From Cardinalis cardinalis (taxonomy: Eukaryota > Chordata > Aves > Passeriformes > Cardinalidae), in assembly GCA_014549065.1 (NCBI GenBank), contig JACDOX010000389.1, forward strand, positions 376,854-440,853: a stretch of 64,000 bases of DNA. Reading direction: 5' to 3'. Position numbers and translations under genes: made by a program. Each line of letters begins with the position of its first letter. The first letter of the stretch is position 1. Shown in pieces: positions 48,476 to 58,984 of the stretch. The notes below the pieces were generated by a model that saw only the letters and a list, made by a program, of their open reading frames with translations, ran no database searches and was not told where the DNA came from.

Positions 48476-51400
48476 TCTCTTTTTTAACCAAGTGATGTTT
48501 GCTCCAGATCCATGCAACCTAAAGCCACCAAATATCCACCANATCCTGTAAATTATCATAGTATCCCATCTGCTCACTACCTACACAACACAATTTGTAC
48601 AACACAGCCACTAAAAGGATGATACCCCTTTCTGCACATCCTCATCAACCAACACATCACCACAGAAGCAGCACAGGTCCAAAATAAATAAAAAATAAAT
48701 TCACCACAACAGTGCCCCAGGTTTCAGCACTCCCAGAGTGGGTAACAGGCTCTGGCTAAGCAGTGAAAATATGGCATTAACTGTACACTGTACAATTTTT
48801 TTTCTTTTTTTTGTGTAAAGATTTTAAATGTATTACAGTTAATTTTAATACAAGAATATACAAAGGCACAGTATTACAGCATTTCATCTACAATCATGTG
48901 CTTTGGTTAGACAGCTCAAACAATGTGTGATAAAGTGAGAGCTCTACACAGTGCAGAACCCATCAAGGCCTGAACCAAGGCAGGGAGCTGCCAATTCTTT
49001 TCTCAGTCTAATACCCTCAGCACTTAACAGTGCTTTACAGGCTAGTAGAACCATGTTTATTACATGCTTGCCTGCAATCTATTCCTTCCCCATCCAATCA
49101 CTTCTGAAAGAGTGTCAGTCATATAATCTAGTACCAGCCATGCCACATCAGGAACTGTCTCTACAAAAGGCTGACCAGTGTTTGCCAGCATTGCACAGAC
49201 TGCTGTACAAACACCAGGACACAAANCTAGAGAGAGGATTAGAGCCATAAAGAAACACTGCAAGTGATTAGCATACCCATGAAAACAAGCTTCACACACC
49301 ATGCTTTCTAAAAGCAAAACCATTTTCAAGTGTACTCAGTGAGTGTTAGTGATTTTAATTAGGTATAAATATGAATTAGGTATAAATATAAATGTATAGT
49401 ATGAGANATCTTCTATTAAGTGTAGATTTCTGAGCCAAGCTCAACCTTCATATAAATCTCTACTCTCCATTGGTGTGATGCTTAGGAAGAATTTGGTCAG
49501 CAGGTCTATTTACAGCAATGGAAGAAAGCATGCAGCTTATTTCTTACTGACACCTCGTNTATATTAATTAAAAAGAAAACAAAACCCAACCTGCCAGCCT
49601 ACCAAGGCACTAAGGAGAACTTGTGAGTTTGCACTATATTCTACTTGNTTTTAAAAAAGTAGACTGACAGAAGTAGAGGAAGATGCATTTTTTAAAGCCA
49701 TTTATAGTTATTTGTCCTACTCCTTCAACTCCACTCTCACAAAAAAGGTGTGTTGGTAATATAAACTACTGTAGCTCTGCACATTGCAGGCTANGGGCAC
49801 CAGAAGTATAAGAAAAACTATTGTGAAAAATTAATAATTTAAGAGAATATCACCCTCCATTAGTATAGAGATCAGGGATCACAATTATTTTGTTCACCAA
49901 CTAATTTTGCAAAATGTCCTGAAGATAAGGACATATTCCAAATCCTAGAGAACTGGACAGCTTATCAAAGAGAATGATATCAACTCTCCTTAGAACTCTG
50001 AAGCTTTGTAGGTCTGCCAAATCTCTAACACGAGACAAGGTGAAAGCACANATTAAAACTTCAGCACAGAAGTAATGCCATTCACATACATGCATTTTCC
50101 ATTGCTGAATGTGAGTGGCTGCTGAAAGAATATTCTCTACTGGCTGCTAGTTACTTATTCCTCCCATATTTACCAGGAATGTGTGGCTGTGTGTTCCTCC
50201 AGCACTTCCCAGGAGGGTGGGAGTACACAGCTGCTCAGATTCAGCATTACACAGGGCCTGTGACTGAGATTACAAGAACAGACTGGAATGTTTTATGCTG
50301 AGAAGAATCTGCATAACATACTGAGCTGCACCTAGGTCAGAATTCAAGTGTTTTATGCTGTGACAAAATGCCAAACAACAGGTTTGACTGTAAATGAGGG
50401 TCTTTGCAGGGCCACACTACTGCACNGAAGGACATGCTGTTCTTTGTGCCCTCAACTAAAAGGCCATTTTAAGGCTGATGAGAGAACAGTGAATAGCCAC
50501 GTGATCTCCTAAAGCAGTGACACAAGCAGCTACTNTTACTGGAATCTACAATGCAAACTGGTCAGGACAAGATGAAAGAGTTTACACCTAAAATTAGACC
50601 TATCCCCTCAGTATTGTTAGAGTGGATACAGCATAACCCAGTTAAAAGTTTATGCTAAGTTACAGCAACAAAAAGCAAAACAGCTGAGGAAAATGAGTTA
50701 GCAAAGGCAGTGAAGCTCTAAGANATGGTCTCACATCAGGGGTTCTGATCAGTTATCCAGGATTTCCTACCACTGCTTTGCTATCCCTGGTGCAGTTCCA
50801 TGGGTATTGATCCAGCAAGCACAGTAACACAGTCCTAAGGNATTGCCTCAGTCCAACTGCTGCTCACACACACAAGAAGTGGGGAAGCTTTAACNTCTTG
50901 CTACCTAATTCACCTGTGGCTGCAGGGTGTTGTCTAGGCCCAACTGCCACATTCATCTGACTAACTAAACCAGCCACTTTTTGGGAGATTTAAATCATGC
51001 AAAGGACAGAGTCCTCCAGTGCTTGTCTGCCTTGCAAAGGGGCAGGGACAGTCTCACAACTGTTTATGGAAAGGGATTTTCAGGCTGCTCAGCTTAGTTC
51101 AGCACAAGGAAATATGGNGGTCACCTCTGTGGGACTCAGAAGCTCACTGGGATCTTACATTGCGCAGGTGGGCTCAGGGACAGCACTGCTGATGGCTCAC
51201 CTCTAAAGAAGTATTGAGAATATCCAAAACCAGTAAATTTCTCAGCACCTTGGCTTGTGGTAGGAGAGACAGTAGGACCAGTGAAACCACACTGGTGACA
51301 GGCAAAATTTCAGTGGAGGACTATATGCTTGAGATGTTAGCATCATGTCTGAGATCCTCTCCTTAAGTAAACTTAGGTCTCAAAAAGAAAGATGAATGGG

Positions 51401-52518
51401 ACTCTTATTTGGGTAAAAATTTTAAGAAAAATGGATTTTTTTCTGCATAACACATTTGCTAAAAATTGTAAACATTAGAAACACCTTCATGTAATTGGGC
51501 TTTCTGGAGCATGACCAACAAGCATATACTTGGCTGGCAAAAAAAGTGAGAATGGGAAAACTGAAGTGCTTAATGTGGTACCATATTATTTAANCAATTT
51601 CCTTATGCAGAAGAGTAACCAATGCTCCAGCCACACTGCCTCAATAAATATCAGCTATGCCAATGGACAGGGCATGCTTTGTGTTGCCCAGCAGAAGCTC
51701 TACCAGCCACANAGTAGTAGAGAACAGAGAAAATGAGTGTCAGTTCTAATAAAACNTTTAGTTTCCCATAGCCACCTTCTCCTTAAGGAGAGCCCAGCTA
51801 TTCTGAAGAGGCTCACATGGCCTTGACAGCTGAAATCTCCTTAGTACTGAGCACAGAAGCAGCAAAGGAAACTTCTTAGCTGCCTTAACACCGGGCCTAA
51901 GCAGGCAGTGCAGATGCCATAGCTACTGGTTCCTGGGCTTTCCCAGTAAACCTACAAACCAGAAGGACTGGGATATGGGATAAGGAACCCAAATATTCTC
52001 TGTAGGAATCTGGAGAAAGACCAGAACTTTTCACATGTAGNAAAGAATGACAACTTTCAGACTATTTGCCTATATATTAAAAAACTAAAAATTGCTTCAG
52101 CCAGAGTAAGAAGAAAAATTCTGATACTCTGATTGAGAAAGAGCAAATCTGACATTTCTTCCAGCCCTGCATTTAACCACTTTTTCCCTATTCCTTATGC
52201 TAGAAGAGCGGAAAGANTAGTACAGTTCAATTGAGGAAGGAAAGACTGAATAGCTCCACAAAGGCAAAATGCAATGTTAGTAGCAAATTAATAATCAGCC
52301 TGTGCAATGCTCAAGCAGAACTCCTACTCCTCTTCCTGCCAGTGTTAATAGACAATTGCATGGGAAAAGGGACAGTCTAGATGCAAGAGACATCACCAGA
52401 AGCAGGGGAAGGTACTGCTTATCTTTGGTTCCACCTCTTAGTAATTGCTTCTGTAATCAACAGCTGCAGTNAGCAGCAGCTTGTGTGTGCAGTCAGGAGA
52501 CTGACAGACCTGTTTGCT
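48476..52518 (-). other. LIMS2: MYO7B-LIMS2 gap and long LIMS2 3'UTR
   Basis: No coding exon was seen on either strand. Read on the minus strand, this follows the LIMS2 stop codon and contains two candidate poly(A) signals, AATAAA at 49,056-49,061 and ATTAAA at 48,844-48,849. The second is followed by an A/T-rich run. This implies a 3'UTR of about 3.5-3.7 kb and a gap of only a few hundred bases to MYO7B. The 3'UTR extent is inference. Confidence 0.5.
48844..48849 (-). terminator. Candidate ATTAAA poly(A) signal, LIMS2
   Basis: On the minus strand the hexamer ATTAAA is the most distal plausible poly(A) signal for LIMS2. An AATAAA at 49,056-49,061 on the same strand is an alternative. The choice cannot be made from sequence alone. 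Confidence 0.35.
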
Positions 52519-52666
52519 TTAAGCAGAGTTTAAATCTAAAGCTTTAGGTTGGATCTTCTTGGATGCCAGCTCTGACAACTTCTTCAGACGTTTCTTCAGC
52601 TCCAGAGGGAATTTCTCATAGCATTTCTTGCACACAGGCTTCATGTCAAACTCCACAAATTTATTC
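52519..52666 (-). CDS. LIMS2: LIMS2 last coding exon: LIM5 end and C-terminal tail
   Basis: On the minus strand the acceptor is gttaaag. It encodes NKFVEFDMKPVCKKCYEKFP and LKKRLKKLSELASKK, then the tail IQPKALDLNSA and TAA. The basic helix and the tail match PINCH family C-termini. Confidence 0.95.
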
Positions 52667-55600
52667 CTTTAACACAAAGAACAGTTATTAAAATGGTATT
52701 TGCAAACTATATGCTTCACTAATTAAAATCTCCATGCAGCTATATCAGTGTTGTTGCAAGTGCTCTATTCCATTTATAAATCAACTNATTTCCTTATCTG
52801 GTGATGCAAGTGTAGAGATTGGGTTCTTATCAGTGAACTGAGGTGTTTAGTATTGCTAAGTAAATAAGGAGCAAGATTTTGCTATATATTTACATGTAGC
52901 AGTCTAGAATAATAGTTTTGTTACTGTAGAATACAAGTGTCACTTCAGAGGTCCCCTTAGGGATGAATTAGACCTCCTTCATATGGCCAGTGGAGCCAAC
53001 CCAGCAGAGTAGGATAAGGGTTTGAACCTGAGAAAGGAAAAATGTAGGACTGGTTTTTTTTCTGCCCCTCTTCTAGATATTTGAGGTAAACAGCACAGTA
53101 TTTTATTTCAAAATAATCTATGCAATAGCAAATATTGTTACTGAGGGGAGCAACCACAGTTGAGGAGACATGGAGGCTGCAGGTTATCCAGGACAGGCAG
53201 TTCCTTAATGTTTAGAGTCTTCCCTCTGTACTGCTGAATGAGCTCCCCTCTTACCCAACCTCCTAACAGGAGAGATTAATGAAGGAAAATAGATCAGAGA
53301 GGATGCTGAGTGTCAGCTCCCTTTCAGTGCTGAAATCAGTGGAATTTTAAGCACCTGTTCCCACAAAGAAAAGGTATATTGGCCTTCAGAGAGGCAGAGG
53401 CTCACGGCTCCTCCAGGCTGATCCCCTGCCTTAGGGGCAAATGTCTCACTCACGTGGTCCAAAATACAAACACTGACTTACTTCAGTGTGAGCTTGACAT
53501 TGCAGGTGGAGCAGGAGAAGCAATTCACACACCAGGCCTTGTTAAGAGCTGATACCACTGCAAAAGTAAAAGCACCAAGTAAGAGCAAACTGATGGATTC
53601 CTTGAATTCAGATTTATATCCAAATTCAAATGAGGTCAGATGTGAAAACAAACACTGTTGTCTTGCAACTGTGGGACTGCAACAGCTGCACTAACAAATG
53701 AAACAAGGACAGCAACCCAAAACAAGGAGAGAACNAATCTTACCATCTCCCTCTATCACGTGGCTGCAGTTGTAGCAGACATCTCCAAAAAGCTGCACAG
53801 AAAAAGAAATAAGAATACAAACTCATGTTGCTGAGTGCTCATGGTTCCCAAATCACACAGCTGGTGTGAACATTAAATACTAATAATCAAAGAATTCCCA
53901 GATACAGCAGTGGCCCCCAAATATACCAATTTAAATCTCCTGAATAACTTCTCATACACTTGCCAAATAGTCCATGTCCCTTTGGATCNCATACCACTAA
54001 ACACTACAAAACCTTTTTTGTTGATGCCTCACACTCTAGCACTGTTAGGGGATCTTAAAAGTCCTGTGGAAAAGAAAGGATGGGTAGAGTAAGATGCTTA
54101 GTGTAGACAAACATCTCCTGATGCTCAACTGCAAACCCCAAAATAGAACTATTGCTAAAATACAGCCACTGTCAGAACAGCAACACTTACCTCTTATGAG
54201 AAAGTTATTGATCTGACAGAAGAAAATACCAAACCAAAACATTGTTCAGTCAAATCACACCAAAAAAACAGGGTTTGATTAGTTTTTCTGTTTTTGTTTT
54301 TTTTTTTAAATTAATCTACTTTTCTATGTTTTAGACAACACAACAGTTGCCTCATACCCACAGAAAGAAGTAATTATCAAAGAAGCCCATACAAACACAT
54401 TAGAAGTAAAATCACAGGGATTTTAATCTCACATGGTCAATGATTTTCCTGTCAATGGCACAAATTAAAATCAGCNTCCCCAAGACATTTCTATTTTGCT
54501 TTCAGCATCACTTTTCTGCCAAGAAAAACTATTATTTTTCTGTTAAATCTGACTAATTTCTTAATATTCCATTGCATCTACAAATTCAGATTATGCAAAA
54601 TCTGCATAGCTTTGCATATATAAAACATGAAAAAGCATTTGCCAGACACAACAAGNATCTACATCACAGATGGCTGAATTTACCTGATTATAATGAGTCT
54701 CACAATAGGCCAGCCCTTTTTTCTCATAGTGTCGGTGCCCCAAGAATGGCTTCTCACACTTGGCACAAACAAAATGCTGTAAAAGAAAAAAAAAACCCAA
54801 CATTCTTTAGCAGGCAAAACAACTTTCTCATCACCAGGTAAAAAAATGGCAATAAATCATAGCTCAATACATGACATTGGATCACAGAACAGTTTGGGTG
54901 GGAAGGGACCTTAAGNCTCATCTGGTTCCAACCTGGCCTTGGACATTTTCAGGGATGGGGCAGCCACAGCTTCTCTGGGCAGCCTGTGCCAGGGCCTCAG
55001 GGCCTTACAGTGAAGAATTTCTTCCCAGTCTCTAAATCTACCTCTTTTCATTTAAAGCTGTTACCTCCATGCTTAATGAAGCACAGACAGGAAAGATCTT
55101 TGTGGAAGAAAAAAAAAAGGAGATATTTAGTCTATTTATAGTGACAAAGACTTGTAATTAGGATAGGTGGAAGACCTGCTGGAAGGGCAATCATCTTGTG
55201 TCTATCCTGATAGACGTGTGGACTATTATCTTGCTTGTTTCAGGGAAGAGAATCAGGAACATAAACATAGTTTGTATGAATACACCTCAAATGAGCAGCA
55301 GCATGTCTCTCAGCTCAAGCCCTAGGAGGCATAAATGACTGAAACAAAGATGACTAAAAATCTTCAGAGCAAGTTGTGATGACTTAGCTGAAAGTTATAG
55401 AAACAGTGAGCTGAAAAGGCTTAAAAAGCAAAAATTGCTTTCAGCAATTTTCAGCAATTCAGCTTTCAGTAAAAATTCCAACACTGTTATGTGCCAGGTA
55501 ACTTGAATTGGAAAGGATATATCTAAGTACATAATACAAAATATGAACATCAATTAGTAAGTAAACACTTTTCAGTGAGGCCTATTCTGCAAGGATCATT

Positions 55601-56947
55601 ATGGATTTTAAAATTAAATTACAGTTGCTTTTTTAGGATGCCCTGCTGTAACTCATTCACTCTCAAAAGGTGAAGACAATTCCAAGCATAAGCAATTGAG
55701 TTTAGTCTGAATCCATATATTACAGACCACTTGCATGTCTACAGCTTCCCAGCAGCACCAGCCCTGTTCCAGACGAGCTGCTGGAGGCAGTTTCAGGCTC
55801 AGAAGGGCTCACCTCGACGTGCCACTGCTTGCCCAGCGCGTTGACCACGCGGCCCTCGATGGGCCTGCGGCAGGCGCCGCAGATGGGGATGCCCATCTTG
55901 TCATGGCAGGGCAGGCAGTAGAGCTCCCCCTTCAGCTCCCGCGCCTCGGCCGTCAGCTCCTTCCTGCAACACAAACCAGCTCAGGGCACTGAGGGAAACC
56001 CTGCAGCGCCCACGAGGAACTGCTGCAACACTAAACCTGACAGTTAACTTAGGCAACGTTCACACTACCAATTCGGTCATTTTAGCTAGTTAAAAACAGT
56101 CATTGTCAGCTCATTTTTCTAAAATTGCTTTCTCAGTTTGCCAGACAAGAAGGCATGCAANCCATCATGTCTGCAGCTGGATACTCTCACAAACACACAA
56201 GGTGCACCTACATGGACACTCACAGTGCCATGCTGAGACTTGAGGTATCTCTGAATGGGAGAGCTCAGGTGCAAGAGCCATCCTCACAGTGCTCAGCACT
56301 GAGACATTTACTTGCACTGCTACCCATTCTGGAGCAGCACTGTGCCCNGTTAAAATGCCTTCATTGTAAGTAATTCAGGTCAGACAGGTGCCAGCACAGC
56401 AATGGACAGGAACACAAGACTGACATAGCTCATCAAGCCTTTTTTTTTTCTATCCAGGAATTCAAAGTGAAACTATTTTGGACAGTCTGGTAACTCCTAT
56501 TTTTGGAAAACTCTACTATGGTAATCTGCACATAGCCTTTCAGATAAACTTATGCCAAGGAACTATTTTCACTTTCATTATAAACTGTGTCAGAATAAGA
56601 GGATATTGAATGGCAAAATAAAATTAAAATTCCTGTAGTTTTTCCAAACTTATTTCAGTTTCTCCTCACACAATTTCTATTTGCTCAACAATAACAATGT
56701 GAAGGCAGCAAAGTTTAGACCTTGGGAAGGACTGCACTGCTGACTCAACTGTTTGTCTCTCTCCTTTTTTGTCAGAGTTTACAGTATGATAACATACCCA
56801 CAGTGGGTGCAGTTGAAGTGATCTGGATGGTAGGAATCATTCCTAAACATCAGAGGCTGCTCATCAATTATCAAGTGGCACTTCTGACAGATGTACTTGC
56901 CCAGTCCCTTGGCTTTTTCACGGTTGTGGCACGGCCTGCACAGGTGC
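52519..56947 (-). CDS. LIMS2: LIM zinc-finger adaptor PINCH2, six 3' exons (5' part outside window)
   Basis: This is a focal-adhesion adaptor of five LIM domains. PINCH proteins bind integrin-linked kinase through LIM1 and form the ILK-PINCH-parvin complex (family knowledge). The six exons visible here encode the end of LIM2 (RHLCRPCHN), then LIM3, LIM4 and LIM5 with their Cys/His zinc ligands, and a C-terminal tail ending LDLNSA. Exon phases all match; the visible part is 567 nt, about 188 residues plus TAA. LIMS1 is very similar, but the position between MYO7B and GPR17 and the extended tail favour LIMS2. The exons for LIM1 and most of LIM2 were not found up to 64,000, so they should lie to the right of the window. 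Confidence 0.93.
53482..53557 (-). CDS. LIMS2: LIMS2 exon: middle of LIM5
   Basis: On the minus strand the acceptor is ttttgcag and the donor GTAAGT. It encodes VSALNKAWCVNCFSCSTCN and KLTL, with the LIM5 Cys ligands, and ends two bases into a lysine. Confidence 0.94.
53744..53792 (-). CDS. LIMS2: LIMS2 exon: start of LIM5
   Basis: On the minus strand the acceptor is ctgtgcag and the donor GTAAGA. The 49 bp exon encodes LFGDVCYNCSHVIEGD plus the first base of a valine. It is too short to show up as a long open frame. Confidence 0.93.
54684..54776 (-). CDS. LIMS2: LIMS2 exon: second half of LIM4
   Basis: On the minus strand the acceptor is ttttacag and the donor GTAAAT; phase 0 to 0, 31 codons. 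It reads HFVCAKCEKPFLGHRHYEKK and LAYCETHYNQ, all LIM4 zinc ligands present. Confidence 0.96.
54879..55085 (-). mobile_element. CR1 LINE 3' end, antisense (sense to LIMS2)
   Basis: It contains ggatcacagaacagtttggg, ggaagggaccttaag, then cagcctgtgccagggcctca and aagaatttcttcccagt, a classic reversed CR1 3' end. It lies in the LIMS2 intron between the LIM4 exons. Confidence 0.85.
55150..55340. repeat. Unclassified element, copy 1 of a related pair
   Basis: It shares ordered blocks with 59,628-59,810: ctgctggaaggg, gtggactattatcttgcttg, caaatgagcag and ctcagctcaagccctaggagg. Both copies have the same orientation. The family was not identified. Confidence 0.55.
55813..55963 (-). CDS. LIMS2: LIMS2 exon: end of LIM3 and start of LIM4, GC-rich
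   Basis: On the minus strand the acceptor is tgttgcag and the donor GTGAGC. It encodes KELTAEARELKGELYCLPCH and ICGACRRPIEGRVV, ending GKQWHVE, nearly identical to PINCH1. Its G+C content is far above its flanks, like MYO7B exons 19 and 29. Confidence 0.96.
56798..56947 (-). CDS. LIMS2: LIMS2 exon: end of LIM2 and start of LIM3
   Basis: On the minus strand the acceptor is gttcaaccag and the donor GTATGT. One base completes an arginine, then HLCRPCHNREKAKGLGKYIC, CHLIIDEQPL and YHPDHFNCTHC follow, the LIM2-LIM3 junction of PINCH proteins. It ends GG, completed to glycine in the next exon. Confidence 0.95.
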
Positions 56948-58816
56948 CTGGTTGAACAAAGTAAAGGAAAGAAAATATTAAAAAACTCTTTCTCCTAAAA
57001 CAACATATCATACATACTGTAGGAAGTACTTTATGTAACAGAACTGTCTTCTGAAGTTAGATTAAACATAATTCAGTTTAGTGTCCAGTGTTTCACACTA
57101 GNTGCACAGAGAAGAATGAGCATAAAGCAGTCACGCAGTTGTATTTCCTTAGACGACTACTCCAACATTCACTGATTTATGNGCCATCAGGGGTATCGCC
57201 CAGTCATCCTTCTAGGATCCTTTCCAACCCTCCAGATCTCTTCTGATAGCTGGGCAAGGAAAGGTGGCCACACTCTCTTATCTATAAATAATGGATCCAG
57301 CTATAACAGAGGCATTACAGCAATGTGAGGGAGTCAAGGAGAGAGAATAAAATGTATCAAACAAAAGTGCATTGCGTGAATGTCTTTTGGCTGGATTCCT
57401 TAGTCTTCAATATCTAGGAAAAACAAGAGACCTTTTGTTGCCTACAAATTCCTTTTACTTCTAAGTCAAAGAAAATTAAGAACCATACAATTTTATGTGG
57501 TAAAAGCAGCTGTATTCCTAGCACATGTTCTTGAACATATTACAAGTACACTTCTAAACAGGCAGATAACTCAAATTTATGGTAGAAAAGCTCAGGCAAA
57601 GGCATTAAAAAAAAGCTTGGGAAGGCTCATGGAAGCCACCANTTTTATCCCAATACTCTGAGGAGCTGAGGAGAAGCTGTTGTCTATTACCTATCCCTCT
57701 AGCTGCAACACTGTGGGCTTGGAAGAATTTATGGTAAAAGAAAAATGACAGAGAATGACTTCTGTGGGTTGCTTTGTCCCAAAACTAACAAGTCTGCTTC
57801 ATTCCTTTCACTGTATCACTATGTCAAACACTCACTGAGACTTACAGGTCATTATCAAAACACACCAGACAAAAGACAAAGTTCAAATGGAAAGGGCAGA
57901 TTTACAGATTAAGTTGCAGNTTCTTCAGAGGGCCCCTTCCAAAATTCTGCCCTGACGAATTATTTACCCTTAGATCTGTGAAATGAGGATAAGAATACAA
58001 CACATGTTGTTTTGAGGCCTCAAACATTTATGACTCTCAGCTAGCAGGTGCCTGTGTAAGTGCTAAGTAGCATTATTATTCTCTCCAAATCTGAGTCCTT
58101 CTGTCAGCAAGTGTCNCTGCCCAGGGCTGGAAGCACTGTCCGCCCAGACAGAGTCCAGAAAAAGCAGACAGCACCCCATTATAAGGAAACACACAGCTGT
58201 GCTCATCTCAGCATAAAGGCATCAATTTTACTCAGCACTGTCAAATGCAGAGCAATTATACAGGGCTGGACATGGGGACCCCGAAGCAAGAGTCCTGAAA
58301 GAGACCCCTCTCATTCAGCTGAATGAGATGCCTTCAGCCATTTGCACTGATAAACCATTATCAACCCCCACCCCACTCACAAACCCTGTGCCCTCCCACA
58401 GACCCTCTCTTTTGGAAGCAAAGGGAAGTGCTGGACAGGCTAAGCTGTTACCATAGCAGCCTCCCCTCTCCCTAACCCTCTCCCCCTCCCCCTTCCCACC
58501 ACTATGGAATTATCCCATTCTGAAGTGTCCTGTTGTGTCTGTTAATACTAGATTTCCCCCAAACAATGCATCTCTCCACCCTCCTAAAATAATCAGGGGA
58601 CTCCAAGGATTCTGTGTTTAGGGCTGGAGGTTCAGTAGCAGCCTTCAGTAAGCACCATGAACACTGGCATATTCATGCAGGATACTCATATCTATAGCAG
58701 CAGCCCCAGTGCCAAGAGCTCAGCTGGGATGAAGGCAGCTCCTCAGTGCTGGGGTGTCCTCTCCCCTGCTCTTGTGTGACTGAGCTGATAATGTGCTATC
58801 AGAGCAAGGAGGACAC
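56948..58816. other. LIMS2 intron and GPR17 upstream region
   Basis: No coding exon was found on either strand. The right half contains C-rich and CACCC-like stretches, the C-run cluster at 58,463-58,497 and a SOX-type AACAATG at 58,562-58,568, all upstream of the GPR17 TATA element. It is treated as intron of LIMS2 on the minus strand and promoter-proximal sequence of GPR17 on the plus strand. Confidence 0.5.
58463..58497 (-). promoter_or_regulatory. G-quadruplex motif upstream of GPR17
   Basis: The plus strand has six runs of three or more C separated by one to three bases; the minus strand is therefore a strong G-quadruplex candidate and the plus strand an i-motif candidate. It lies about 350 bp upstream of the predicted GPR17 start site. 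Promoter function is inference. Confidence 0.55.
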
Positions 58817-58823
58817 TATATAG
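58817..58823 (+). promoter_or_regulatory. TATA box of GPR17
   Basis: TATATAG lies about 30 bp before a CTCAGCA initiator-like site near 58,847. It is followed by a short exon with a consensus GTAAGT donor at 58,985. The position inside the LIMS2 intron, pointing at the GPR17 coding exon, supports the call. Confidence 0.6.
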
Positions 58824-58846
58824 AGGGGCTCCCCTCTCTGCTCTCA

Positions 58847-58984
58847 GCAACTCTGCAACTTTGCACTCTCTTGGAATCATCTCGTTTGCTCTGCTGTTTC
58901 TAATTTGCTGTCATCAGAAGGAGTTCGTTGAGATACTCCCCAAAAGGACCCTATAATCCACCCACAGGACAGCATTGTAAAGAG
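58847..58984 (+). other. GPR17: GPR17 non-coding first exon (predicted)
   Basis: The interval runs from the predicted start site to the GTAAGT donor at 58,985. It contains no ATG, so translation would start in the next exon. Prediction rests on the TATA box, the donor and the good acceptor at 62,983; transcript evidence would be decisive. Confidence 0.55.
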
